Positions 16,182 to 23,458 are shown, counted from the stretch's first letter. The stretch: DNA of 30,994 bases from Candidatus Pacearchaeota archaeon (GCA_016234065.1 JACQLJ010000014.1:1-30994), one strand, 5' to 3'. Numbers and translations are program-made. Notes: a model not told the origin generated them from the letters alone.

Positions 16182-18155
16182 ATGAAACATTCAATGCACA
16201 ATCAAGAACAAGAAATGGACACACACCATCATGATGAGCCAGTGGAAGATTTAGAAATAAAATCTTGGTTTAGAAAAGTGATTCTTGCCTGGCTTTTTAC
16301 AATCCCAATAGCTGTAATTATGCTGTCTGAGAGAATTTTTGGCGTAATGCTGATTCCTGAAGAATACTTTGTTATTTCTCTATTGTTTTTGGCTTTTCCA
16401 GTAGTTTTTGTTTTTGGGTTTGACATAATAAAAGGAGGATTGAAGGGATTTTATACTTTTTATTTTAATATGGATTCCTTGATTGCTTTGGGAACAGTGA
16501 TTGCTTATTTAACAGGAGTTTTCAGTTTTTTTGGGATTATTGATGATTATTCTGGTGTTTCAGCGATGATTATGTCCTTTTTTTTAACTGGGAAATATGT
16601 TGAGGCAATTGCAAGAGGGAGGGCTTCGCAAGAGATAAAGAAATTGATGGAACTTGGAGCAAAGAATGCAAGAATATTAAGAAATAACAAAGAAATGGAA
16701 GTATCGATTTCTGAGTTGAAAATAGAAGATATTATGATTGTCAAGCCTGGAGAGAAAATTCCCACAGACGGCATTGTCGTAAAGGGTTTTAGCAGCGTCA
16801 ATGAAAGCATGATTACTGGAGAGAGTTTGCCTGTTGAAAAGAAAATAAAAGATAATGTTATTGGAGCGACAATAAATCAAGATGGAATTTTGTATATTAA
16901 AGTGACCAAGCTTGGCAAGGACACATTTTTATCACACATTATTAATTTGGTTGAAGATGCACAAGGAACAAAAATTCCCATTCAAAAACTTGCAGACAAA
17001 ATTACAAATATATTCGTCCCTTCAATTTTAGTTATTTCTCTATTGACATTTTCTGGATGGTTTTATTTTACACAGGACTTGAGCCGTGCCATCGCTGTCA
17101 GTGTGGCAGTTCTTGTAATTGCTTGTCCTTGCGCTCTTGGATTGGCTACTCCAACTGCATTAATGGTTGGCTCGGGAATTGGGGCGAAAAAAGGTGTTTT
17201 GATAAGAAAAGGCGAAGCGATACAGACAATGAAGGAAATTAAAATAATTGTATTTGACAAGACAGGAACAATAACAAAAGGAATGCCAGTAGTAAAGGCA
17301 ATTTATTCTGATGTCAAAGAAAATTATCTGCTTGAAATTGCTGCCTCCCTTGAAAGATTGAGCGAGCATTCAATTGCAAAGGCCATTGTTGACAAGGCAA
17401 AATTAAGAAGATTCAGGGAAGTTAAAAATTTTAAAGTGTTAAGGGGGAAGGGGCTGGAAGGAGACATTGGAAAAAATAAGTTTTTTGTTGGAAATGCAAA
17501 ATTAATGAAAGAAAACAAAATAAAATTAGAAGATTTTGAAAAGACAATAGAAAAATATGAAAGTTTCGGATATAGCACAGTAATTGTGTCTTCTGATAAG
17601 AAAGTGATGGGTGTAATTGGCGTTGCTGATGCAGTAAAAGAAGATTCTGTAAGTGCAATTGTCTTTTTGAATAGAGAAGGATATAGGACAATTATGATTA
17701 CCGGGGACAATGAAAGAACTGCAAGAACAATTGCAAATGAAGTTGGAATAAAAGAAGTAATAGCCAATGTCCTTCCTGAGGACAAGGCAAGAAAAATTGA
17801 GGAGTTGCAAAAAACAGGAATGGTTGCTTTTGTCGGTGATGGAATAAATGATGCTCCGGCATTGAAACAAAGCAATGTTGGAATAGCAATGGGGACCGGA
17901 ACCGATATTGCAATTGAATCAGGCGATATTGTTCTTGTAAAGGGATCATTAACTGGCGTGGTTGATGCAATAAAACTAAGCAAGGCCACTTTTAGAAAAA
18001 TAGAGCAGAACTTGTTCTGGGCTTTTGCATATAATGTGATTGCTATTCCTGTAGCGATTGCAGGATTGCTTCATCCTGTAGTTGCAGAAATAGCAATGGC
18101 TTTGTCCTCAATAACTGTTGTAACAAATGCTAACCTTTTGAGAAGAGCGGTTTGA
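16182..18155 (+). CDS. copA: copper-exporting P-type ATPase
   Basis: 657 aa from ATG 16182, one base after the copZ stop. A P1B-type ATPase that exports Cu(I) with ATP hydrolysis. The N-terminus lacks an HMA domain but is Met/His-rich (MKHSMHNQEQEMDTHHHDE). Motifs seen are TGE (212-214, actuator), CPC (315-317) in the transport helix, DKTGT with phosphorylated Asp359, His396 of the nucleotide domain, and GDGINDAP (552-559). The last two helices carry AYN and MALSS, the Cu(I)-type signature. The usual HP dipeptide is HS here (SEHSIAKAI), a substitution next to the conserved His. It ends the copper operon, and a 31-bp dispersed repeat lies just downstream. Confidence 0.95.
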   Translation: MKHSMHNQEQEMDTHHHDEPVEDLEIKSWFRKVILAWLFTIPIAVIMLSERIFGVMLIPEEYFVISLLFLAFPVVFVFGFDIIKGGLKGFYTFYFNMDSLIALGTVIAYLTGVFSFFGIIDDYSGVSAMIMSFFLTGKYVEAIARGRASQEIKKLMELGAKNARILRNNKEMEVSISELKIEDIMIVKPGEKIPTDGIVVKGFSSVNESMITGESLPVEKKIKDNVIGATINQDGILYIKVTKLGKDTFLSHIINLVEDAQGTKIPIQKLADKITNIFVPSILVISLLTFSGWFYFTQDLSRAIAVSVAVLVIACPCALGLATPTALMVGSGIGAKKGVLIRKGEAIQTMKEIKIIVFDKTGTITKGMPVVKAIYSDVKENYLLEIAASLERLSEHSIAKAIVDKAKLRRFREVKNFKVLRGKGLEGDIGKNKFFVGNAKLMKENKIKLEDFEKTIEKYESFGYSTVIVSSDKKVMGVIGVADAVKEDSVSAIVFLNREGYRTIMITGDNERTARTIANEVGIKEVIANVLPEDKARKIEELQKTGMVAFVGDGINDAPALKQSNVGIAMGTGTDIAIESGDIVLVKGSLTGVVDAIKLSKATFRKIEQNLFWAFAYNVIAIPVAIAGLLHPVVAEIAMALSSITVVTNANLLRRAV

Positions 18156-18166
18156 ATCCAAGAAAA

Positions 18167-18197
18167 GCGTAGTTTTACTTCGTGAAAACTCCGGAAG
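18167..18197 (+). repeat. 31-bp dispersed repeat, copy 1 (3' of copA)
   Basis: A 31-base segment starting GCGTAGTTTTAC and ending ACTCCGGAAG lies 11 nt after the copA stop. It recurs inverted at 26169-26199, with one mismatch. It can fold as AGTTTTAC-ttc-GT(g)AAAACT with one bulged base. Both copies lie just downstream of a gene and point the same way as that gene, so a transcript 3'-end function or a tiny mobile element is possible. Confidence 0.8.
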
Positions 18198-18261
18198 AAG
18201 TCCTGACTGGAGAAAAGTTCTATAAGATTATTTTATAAAATATGAATGCTAAAATATTTCT

Positions 18262-20052
18262 ATGGAAGAAAGTGAAGGAAAAGTAAATGTTTTTTGGAAT
18301 GTTTTAAAGGAAGAGTGGACTTACTTAGAAGAACGAAAGAGAGTTTTTATTTTATACATCTCCTTATTTACGATTGCAGGAGTTGTAGAATTAATGAATC
18401 CTCTTGTTATAGGTTTAATTTTTAACACAATACAGGAAAGTATTACCTCGCAAGCTGACTTAAGAAAGTTATTATTTTTGATATCTTTGCTTTTATTTAT
18501 TGAGATTGGTTTTTGGGTATTCCATGGAACTGGGAGAATTTTAGAACAGAGAACTGGTTTTTTTGTCCATAAAAATTATGTTAACACAAAAATAAAAAGG
18601 GTTTTAGAACTGCCTATTTCATGGCATAAGGATAATCATTCTGGAGATACCATAAGTAAAATCAATCGGGCTGATGAAAGTTTGAAGAGTTTTTCACAAC
18701 ATGTGCTATTTAGTATAGTTTATACAATATTGAATATTTTTGGTTCTTTATTTATCTTATTTTTTGTAGACCCAATTATAGCAGCATTTGCATTTGTTTT
18801 CTCGTCCATGGTTTTATTTATAATAATGACTCTGGATAAAAAACTTATAGAATCTTATAAGGAAATCAACAAGTATAGCAATAAACTTTCTGCAGTTGTC
18901 TTTGATTATATAAGCAATATTTACACAATAATAACTTTGAGATTAAAAGGAACTGTTTCACAGGAGGTAAATGATAAAGTTTTAGTAAGTTATAACACTG
19001 AAAAGAGGGCGATATGGTTGAATGAATTTAAGTGGGGTTTTGCAAGCATCGCATTGTCACTCATGATTGTTTTGGTTTTATGTTACAAGGCCTATACAGA
19101 TTATAATACGACGGGAATAATACTAATTGGAACCCTTTACATACTATATGGATATTTAAAAAAAGTGGGCGATACTTTCTTTTCTTTTGCGCAAATTTAT
19201 GGTGATGTTGTAAGAACCAGTGCGACAATCTCTGGGGCAAGATCTATTGATGAGGCGTTTAAAGAGGTTGAAGAGGAAGTTAAAGTGAATCTGCCTAATG
19301 AATGGAATGAAATTGAAATAAAGAATCTTGAATTTTCCTATGAAAAAGAAGGGAAAAAGAGACATTTAGAAAATATAAGTTTAAGAATTAGAAAAGGGCA
19401 AAAAATTGCTTTGATTGGAGAAAGTGGTAGTGGAAAGAGCACACTTCTTTCTATAATTAGGGGGTTGTATTACACTAGAAAAGGCGAAGTTTATTGTAAT
19501 GGGAAAAAAATAGATCATGGCTTTGCTAGATTGAAACATCATGTAACCCTCATTCCCCAAGATCCCGAGATATTTAACAATACTATTGGATACAACATCA
19601 CAATGGGAGTAAGGACAAGTAAAGAGGACTTAGATAAAGCAATAGATATGGCTCAATTTGGGAAAGTTCTTGAGAGATTGGATAATGGGTTGAATACCAA
19701 TGTTCTTGAGAAAGGGGTTTCATTATCTGGTGGAGAAAAACAACGATTAGCTCTTGCCAGAGGTTTGCTTGCGGCGAGAAATAGTGAGATTGTTCTTATG
19801 GATGAACCTACTAGTAGTGTGGACACTCTCAATGAATCTAAGATTCATGAAAGATTATTCTCAGAATTCAAGAATAAAACAATAATTTCATCTATTCACA
19901 GATTGCATCTTTTGGATAAATTTGATTATATTTACATGTTTGATGACGGAAAAATTGTCGGTGAAGGCACCATTAATCAAATAAGAAGGAACTCTAAATT
20001 TTTATCTGTTTGGAGAAAATATATTCTGGAAAAAAATAAAGATAAAAAGTGA
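18262..20052 (+). CDS. ABC exporter, fused permease-ATPase
   Basis: 596 aa, an MsbA/multidrug-type half-transporter. The N-terminal ~330 residues contain about six membrane helices (for example VFILYISLFTIAGVVELMNP and IVYTILNIFGSLFILFFVDP). The C-terminal nucleotide-binding domain has Walker A GESGSGKST (386-394), the signature LSGGEKQRLALARG (from 488), Walker B IVLMDEP with D514-E515, and the switch His in SIHRLH. It would work as a homodimer exporting a lipid, peptide or drug. The substrate cannot be read. A TATA-like TTTATAAA at 18232-18239, 30 nt before the ATG, shows its own leaderless promoter, so it is not simply part of the copper operon. Confidence 0.93.
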   Translation: MEESEGKVNVFWNVLKEEWTYLEERKRVFILYISLFTIAGVVELMNPLVIGLIFNTIQESITSQADLRKLLFLISLLLFIEIGFWVFHGTGRILEQRTGFFVHKNYVNTKIKRVLELPISWHKDNHSGDTISKINRADESLKSFSQHVLFSIVYTILNIFGSLFILFFVDPIIAAFAFVFSSMVLFIIMTLDKKLIESYKEINKYSNKLSAVVFDYISNIYTIITLRLKGTVSQEVNDKVLVSYNTEKRAIWLNEFKWGFASIALSLMIVLVLCYKAYTDYNTTGIILIGTLYILYGYLKKVGDTFFSFAQIYGDVVRTSATISGARSIDEAFKEVEEEVKVNLPNEWNEIEIKNLEFSYEKEGKKRHLENISLRIRKGQKIALIGESGSGKSTLLSIIRGLYYTRKGEVYCNGKKIDHGFARLKHHVTLIPQDPEIFNNTIGYNITMGVRTSKEDLDKAIDMAQFGKVLERLDNGLNTNVLEKGVSLSGGEKQRLALARGLLAARNSEIVLMDEPTSSVDTLNESKIHERLFSEFKNKTIISSIHRLHLLDKFDYIYMFDDGKIVGEGTINQIRRNSKFLSVWRKYILEKNKDKK

Positions 20053-20115
20053 ACCCTTTTAAGACAGGGTAATAACACAAACATTTTAAATATAATTTTT
20101 TCTTCAGTTTTATAA

Positions 20116-20245
20116 GCCCGGGTAGCTCAGCCTGGATAGAGCATCTGCCTTCTAAGTGAAGTAAGGAAACTTCCCGCGACGCTTTCTTGGAAAGACGTCG
20201 GAAGAGGAAAGCAGAGGGTCGCAGGTTCAAATCCTGTCTCGGGCG
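20116..20245 (+). tRNA. tRNA-Arg (TCT) with intron at 37/38
   Basis: Exons 20116-20154 and 20210-20245 form a normal cloverleaf: acceptor GCCCGGG/CTCGGGC (one G-T), D stem GCTC/GAGC, anticodon stem TCTGC/GCAGA with loop CTTCTAA (anticodon TCT), and T arm GCAGG-TTCAAAT-CCTGT. The discriminator is G and CCA is not encoded. The 55-nt insert (20155-20209) sits at the canonical archaeal position. A TATA-like region lies upstream near 20082-20092. Confidence 0.95.
20155..20209 (+). other. archaeal tRNA intron with bulge-helix-bulge
   Basis: The splice sites form a textbook bulge-helix-bulge. The central helix pairs CTTC (20149-20152) with GAGG (20204-20207). The two 3-nt bulges are TAA (20153-20155) and AAA (20208-20210), to be cut after their second base by the tRNA splicing endonuclease. 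Inside, CGACGCTTTC pairs with GAAAG-a-CGTCG around a short loop, and GAAGT/ACTTC forms a second small hairpin. Confidence 0.9.
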
Positions 20246-20288
20246 TTACCACAATAATCTTTTTAAATAGAAACTAATTCAATTTTAT

Positions 20289-20597
20289 ATGGAAAAATAT
20301 GTTTTTAGATTTAGGGAAGATTTACCTTCTGGGTTCATAGAAAATCATCAAATTCCAGAGCTTCCGGCAGCATACCAGTTTTTAGAAAAGTGTGTTGGAA
20401 CAACCTTTGGAAGTGTGAAAGAATTTCAGAAACAATTGGATGGTTTTTTTGGATATTTAAAGAAACAAAATGTGCCTTTTGGGGACAGAGAGATAAGGGA
20501 AGAAGGGATTTCTGTTTTTCAAAATGGTATTGTGGGTGTTTATAATTCGCGTGGCGGAAGATGTGATTTTGGTATATTAGAGAAAAAAGCTGCTTAA
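20289..20597 (+). CDS. 102-aa protein of unknown function
   Basis: Not recognised. A soluble, mixed alpha/beta protein without membrane segments. The central helix (SVKEFQKQLDGFFGYLKKQN) is followed by a strand-rich C-terminal part (REIREEGISVFQNGIVGVYN, then GRCDFGILEKK). The only cysteines are C35 and one in GGRCDFG. A TATA-like TTTTTAAAT at 20260-20268, 29 nt before the ATG, supports a real leaderless gene. It stands alone between tRNA-Arg and tRNA-Cys, and its own promoter argues against an operon role. Confidence 0.65.
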   Translation: MEKYVFRFREDLPSGFIENHQIPELPAAYQFLEKCVGTTFGSVKEFQKQLDGFFGYLKKQNVPFGDREIREEGISVFQNGIVGVYNSRGGRCDFGILEKKAA

Positions 20598-20649
20598 ATT
20601 TATTCTTTTGTAAATACTTTTAAATAAGATTTATTTTATCAATAATTAT

Positions 20650-20722
20650 GTGGAGGTGGCACAGTGGCTACTGCATTCGGCTGCAACCCGGATATTCGTG
20701 GGTTCGAGTCCCACCCTCCACT
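20650..20722 (+). tRNA. tRNA-Cys (GCA)
   Basis: A complete 73-nt cloverleaf. The acceptor stem is GTGGAGG/CCTCCAC. The anticodon stem TTCGG/CCGGA (one G-T) closes the loop CTGCAAC with anticodon GCA. The T arm is GTGGG-TTCGAGT-CCCAC and the discriminator is T. No intron is present and no CCA is encoded. The last bases of its 3' end recur 56 bp downstream. Confidence 0.95.
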
Positions 20723-20780
20723 TTGCCTTCAAATACAAAATGATAGAAATAGTAAAGTCAAAGTGTCGGCCCTCCACTTT
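20714..20780 (+). repeat. duplicated tRNA-Cys 3' tail
   Basis: CCCTCCACTTT occurs at 20714-20724 (the tRNA-Cys 3' end plus two flanking bases) and again at 20770-20780, separated by 45 bp. The second copy runs directly into the TATA-like box TTTAAATT (20778-20785) of the next gene. Such a tail copy is what integration or local duplication at a tRNA 3' end leaves behind. No integrase is present, and 11 bp is short enough that chance cannot be excluded. Confidence 0.5.
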
Positions 20781-20807
20781 AAATTAATGGGTGAAAATTA
20801 CAATAAA

Positions 20808-21245
20808 ATGAAACCAAAGTTTGTTTATCATGGAAGTGCACAAAAGATCAATGGAAAATTAATTCCGAAAAAAGCTAAAGATCTTCGTAAAGATGTGAAT
20901 AATTCTCAAATGGGAATTTATGCTTCAAGTTATATAAATGAGGCAATTGCAATGGGAATTTTAAAATCTCCAGGAATTAAAGGAGGAAGTATTAGTAGAG
21001 GAAAATTTGATGGAACTCCTGCAATAGATGCTGTGATGTATGGGGGTGCTCCTAAACAAAAATATTTTTATCTTTATACTCTTTCTTCAAAAACCTTTAA
21101 TAATATTCCTAAAGAAAGTTTTCAGTTTGTTTCTTCAAAACAAGTTAAACCTATAAAGATAGAAAAATTATTAGTTAAAAAATATCTTCACTTAATCCGA
21201 AAAGCAACTAAAATGGAAAGGATAAGGTGGAAAAAACTAAAATGA
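20808..21245 (+). CDS. HGS-motif protein, possibly ADP-ribosyltransferase-like
   Basis: 145 aa from ATG 20808 (MKPKFVYHGSAQKINGKLIP). An upstream ATG at 20787 would add seven residues, but the TATA-like TTTAAATT at 20778-20785 is 30 nt from 20808, so the shorter form is preferred. The N-terminal YHGS, a following LIPKKAKD, then GIYASSYINEAIAMGIL and a strand-rich KYFYLYTL region recall small proteins with an ADP-ribosyltransferase-like fold, whose first strand carries an HG motif. The conserved C-terminus reads VKPIKIEKLLVKKYLHLIRK. No catalytic Glu can be assigned, so function is open. Its TGA overlaps the next ATG (ATGA), so it is coupled to the hydrolase gene. Confidence 0.7.
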   Translation: MKPKFVYHGSAQKINGKLIPKKAKDLRKDVNNSQMGIYASSYINEAIAMGILKSPGIKGGSISRGKFDGTPAIDAVMYGGAPKQKYFYLYTLSSKTFNNIPKESFQFVSSKQVKPIKIEKLLVKKYLHLIRKATKMERIRWKKLK

Positions 21246-21805
21246 AAAAAGTATATTTGATTCATGGTTGGGACGGAAGTTCTAATAATCATTGGTTCCC
21301 ATGGCTTACTAAAGAACTTGAAAATAAAAAATTTCAAGTGGGGGCTTTTGATATGCCCGATACTGAAAATCCAAAGATAGAGAAGTGGGTTAAATATTTG
21401 GAGCAGAAAATAAATCCTAATGAGTTAAATGAAAAAACTTATTTCGTTGGGCACAGCATCGGATGCCAGACGATTCTAAGATATCTGGAGAAGTTGCACA
21501 AACATAAAAGAATTGGCGGTTGTGTTTTTGTTGCCCCTTGGTTTAATTTAATTAATTTAGATTCAGAGGAGTTAGCGATTGCGCATCCATGGATAAATAC
21601 TTCTATTGATTTTTCCAGAATTTCTGACCACTGCACAAATTTCTTGGCAATATTTTCTGATAACGACCCAAATGTTCATTTAGATGAGGCAGAAAAATTC
21701 AAAAAGTTTCTTGGAGCAAAGGTAATAATAAAGAAAAAACAAGGGCATTTTACAGATGAAGACGGAGTTGAAAAAATACCTGAAATTCTAAAGTTTCTGA
21801 AATAA
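21242..21805 (+). CDS. RBBP9/YdeN-family serine hydrolase
   Basis: 187 aa from ATG 21242, overlapping the previous stop as ATGA. An in-frame GTG at 21227 is less likely. It is a small alpha/beta-hydrolase: N-terminal YLIHGWDGSSNNHWFPWL (oxyanion region), nucleophile elbow GHSIG with Ser72, the family motif SDNDPNV with candidate acid Asp142, and catalytic His169 in QGHFTDEDG. The family is a set of cytoplasmic serine hydrolases of poorly known substrate. All triad residues are present, so it is probably active. The tight coupling to the HGS-motif protein suggests a shared pathway, but nothing in the sequence says which. Confidence 0.88.
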   Translation: MKKVYLIHGWDGSSNNHWFPWLTKELENKKFQVGAFDMPDTENPKIEKWVKYLEQKINPNELNEKTYFVGHSIGCQTILRYLEKLHKHKRIGGCVFVAPWFNLINLDSEELAIAHPWINTSIDFSRISDHCTNFLAIFSDNDPNVHLDEAEKFKKFLGAKVIIKKKQGHFTDEDGVEKIPEILKFLK

Positions 21806-21823
21806 GAAGCAGACATTTAGGAG

Positions 21824-21835
21824 TATTTATAAATA
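21824..21835 (+). promoter_or_regulatory. promoter of the ribosomal S12-S7 operon
   Basis: TATTTATAAATA is a strong TATA-like box with its TTTATAAA core starting at 21826, 29 nt before the rps12 ATG at 21855. This spacing implies a leaderless mRNA. No other TATA-like box with this spacing was noticed before the next three genes, so the operon probably reads from here. Confidence 0.65.
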
Positions 21836-21854
21836 AAACCTTGCCAGATAATTC

Positions 21855-22277
21855 ATGGGACTAAAAAATGCAATGAAAATGATGAGGAAAAGAAGGAAAT
21901 TCCGATGGAAAGACCACGGATATAAAGTCAGAACTCTGAATCTTTATGCTAAATCAGACCCTCTTGGTGGAGCAAATCAGGCGAAGGGAATTGTGATTTC
22001 CAAGACACAAAAAGAAGCAAAACAGCCGAACTCAGCGATGAGAAAATGTTGCAAAGTTCAGTTAAAGAAAAACGGAAAAATGATTACTGCTTTCATTCCT
22101 GGAAATTTAGCGCAGAAATTTATTGACGAACACGATGAGGTCATGGTTGAAAGAATCGGCGGAAAGCAAGGAAGGTCAAAAGGGGATATTCCTGGAGTTA
22201 GATTTAAAATACTAAAAGTAAATGACCAGCCATTGCATTTATTGTGGCAAGGTAAAATAGAGAAGGGTAGAAGATAA
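21855..22277 (+). CDS. rps12: 30S ribosomal protein S12 (uS12)
   Basis: 140 aa, the normal archaeal length. uS12 lies at the decoding centre of the small subunit. The conserved KEAKQPNSAMRKCCKVQL (K56-Q57-P58-N59-S60 onward) includes the P-N-S loop that contacts the A site. The hallmarks GGANQAKGIV, DEVMVERIGGKQGRSKGDIP and GVRFKILKVN are present. It opens an operon. Its TAA is followed by one base and the next ATG. In most archaea rps7 is the next gene, but here two unknown small ORFs intervene. Confidence 0.97.
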   Translation: MGLKNAMKMMRKRRKFRWKDHGYKVRTLNLYAKSDPLGGANQAKGIVISKTQKEAKQPNSAMRKCCKVQLKKNGKMITAFIPGNLAQKFIDEHDEVMVERIGGKQGRSKGDIPGVRFKILKVNDQPLHLLWQGKIEKGRR

Positions 22278-22278
22278 A

Positions 22279-22590
22279 ATGAAAGGTAAACAAGTAGAAG
22301 GAAGGGTTATGTTCGGAGATTGTTTTGACGCTTTAGGAGTTGGGTCTGCTCTTGTTCTTCATAGGTTAGATTATAGGAAAGTTTCTAGAGTAGGGAAGGA
22401 GGGGGTAAAATCTGAAGAATATGAATTAGGATCTAGCGGAAAAATACGACTGACTTACGACAGGAGTTTGGATTTAACAGAGGTAAGATTCTCTTCTATT
22501 CCTGAAGAACTAGCAGGAGATATTAGAAAAATGGCAGCACAAAGCAGATTAAAAAGAAATTTAAAGAAATATGAGGTAGCAACTTATTAA
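22279..22590 (+). CDS. 103-aa unknown protein between S12 and S7
   Basis: Not recognised. A soluble basic protein. The N-terminal half is strand-rich (VEGRVMFGDCFDALGVGSAL), the middle part is charged, and residues about 75-95 form a basic helix (EELAGDIRKMAAQSRLKRNL) of the kind that binds rRNA. Both junctions are TAA-a-ATG, so it is co-transcribed and probably coupled with rps12 and the following ORF. Codon use looks like that of its neighbours. A lineage-specific ribosome-associated protein is inferred from operon position and charge. Nothing identifies it directly. Confidence 0.7.
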   Translation: MKGKQVEGRVMFGDCFDALGVGSALVLHRLDYRKVSRVGKEGVKSEEYELGSSGKIRLTYDRSLDLTEVRFSSIPEELAGDIRKMAAQSRLKRNLKKYEVATY

Positions 22591-22591
22591 A

Positions 22592-22852
22592 ATGCCTAGA
22601 AAATTAGAAAAATTTAAAGCAGCAGTTGGTAAAAATTTAGCTGTGCATACAACTTATAAAGAGGGTAATGAAGAATTTGTAAGAGGAATATTAGAAAAGA
22701 GAGGAGAAGTGTATGTTGTTAATGGTGTTCAAATAAAGTTAAGGTCAATAAGAAATTTTGGAATATGGGAAGAGAATGGAATTGATAACCTAGTTTTTGT
22801 TGATGGAAGGTATTACAATATTTCCCGGAGAGTTGAAGATCAAAATGTCTGA
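22592..22852 (+). CDS. 86-aa unknown protein between S12 and S7
   Basis: Not recognised. A small basic N-terminus (MPRKLEKFKAAVGKN) is followed by a beta-rich body (AVHTTYKEGNEEFVRGILEK, then GEVYVVNGVQIKLRSIRNFG, NLVFVDGRYYNIS) that would fit a small barrel of SH3/OB or Sm type. That fold guess is weak. It starts one base after the preceding TAA and ends inside the rps7 start (8-nt overlap, ATGTCTGA), so it is part of the ribosomal operon. The spacing and overlap argue for a real, translated gene. Confidence 0.7.
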   Translation: MPRKLEKFKAAVGKNLAVHTTYKEGNEEFVRGILEKRGEVYVVNGVQIKLRSIRNFGIWEENGIDNLVFVDGRYYNISRRVEDQNV

Positions 22853-23453
22853 ACAAATAAAAAATTTCAAGATTTTTGATTTGTATGAAACAGAAGAAGT
22901 CAGTGTTCTAGATCCCGGGCTGAGGCCTGTAATAAATCTGCAGCCAAAATTAATTCTTAAGAGTAGTGGCAGAAATGCCCAGAAATTTGGCCAGTTGAAA
23001 GTGAATTTGGTTGAGCGTCTTATTAACAAACTTTATGTTTCGGGACATAGGAACAAAAAACACAGAATCATGATTGGAACAAACACAGGGAAGTATTCAA
23101 AAAACACAAAAATTGTCCTTGATGCTTTCAAAATAATTTATGAAAAGACAAAAATAAATCCTGTCCAAGTTCTTGTTAAAGCACTTGAGAATTCAGCGCC
23201 GAGAGATGAAACAACGGTGATTGAGTATGGTGGTGCTAGATATCTTCAGGCTGTGGATGTTTCACCATTGAGAAGAGTTAATGTGGCTTTAAGAAATATT
23301 GTCCATGGCGCTTCTGACAGGGCTTTTAACAAAAAGAAAAATATAGTTGAAGGTTTAGTTGAAGAGATTCTACTCGCTTATGAAAACAAGGGAGACAGCT
23401 CCGCCGTAAGAAAGAAAAATGAATCTGAAAAACAGGCAGATTCAGCGCGTTAA
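22845..23453 (+). CDS. rps7: 30S ribosomal protein S7 (uS7)
   Basis: 202 aa from ATG 22845. A longer frame opens at 22797 but would run through the upstream ORF, and the N-terminus MSEQIKNFKIFDLYETEEVS matches archaeal uS7. uS7 nucleates the 30S head and contacts the E-site tRNA. Conserved marks are GRNAQKFGQLKVNLVERLIN, NPVQVLVKALENSAPRDETT, RYLQAVDVSPLRRVNVALRN and the C-terminal EEILLAYENKGDSSAVRKK. It follows the unknown 86-aa ORF with an 8-nt overlap and precedes the SET-domain gene by 5 nt. No fusA follows, unlike the common archaeal str arrangement. Confidence 0.96.
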   Translation: MSEQIKNFKIFDLYETEEVSVLDPGLRPVINLQPKLILKSSGRNAQKFGQLKVNLVERLINKLYVSGHRNKKHRIMIGTNTGKYSKNTKIVLDAFKIIYEKTKINPVQVLVKALENSAPRDETTVIEYGGARYLQAVDVSPLRRVNVALRNIVHGASDRAFNKKKNIVEGLVEEILLAYENKGDSSAVRKKNESEKQADSAR

Positions 23454-23458
23454 TCTTA

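Noticed and set aside
17324..17989. Long minus-strand open frame (221 codons) inside copA
   Set aside because: It is the mirror of the copA coding strand. Codons there clearly encode the ATPase motifs, and the reverse frame shows no family features, promoter or ribosome site.
18141..18222. Tail duplication of copA around repeat copy 1, like that at the TrmB gene
   Set aside because: The similarity between the copA end and the sequence after the element is weak and gapped. It is not convincing.
18198..18225. Possible C/D-box small RNA after copA (contains CTGA)
   Set aside because: No convincing RTGATGA C box or paired guide region. A single CTGA is expected by chance.
18262..20052. ABC exporter as part of the copper operon
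   Set aside because: It has its own TATA-like box, a 106-bp gap and a repeat element before it, and no metal-binding feature is visible.
20664..20786. Longer start for the HGS-motif gene beginning inside tRNA-Cys
   Set aside because: The extension overlaps the tRNA and duplicate tail. The TATA-like box at 20778 fits a start at 20808.
22797..22844. N-terminal extension of S7
   Set aside because: The extra 16 residues do not resemble uS7 and would be read from within the upstream ORF. ATG 22845 gives the normal archaeal N-terminus.
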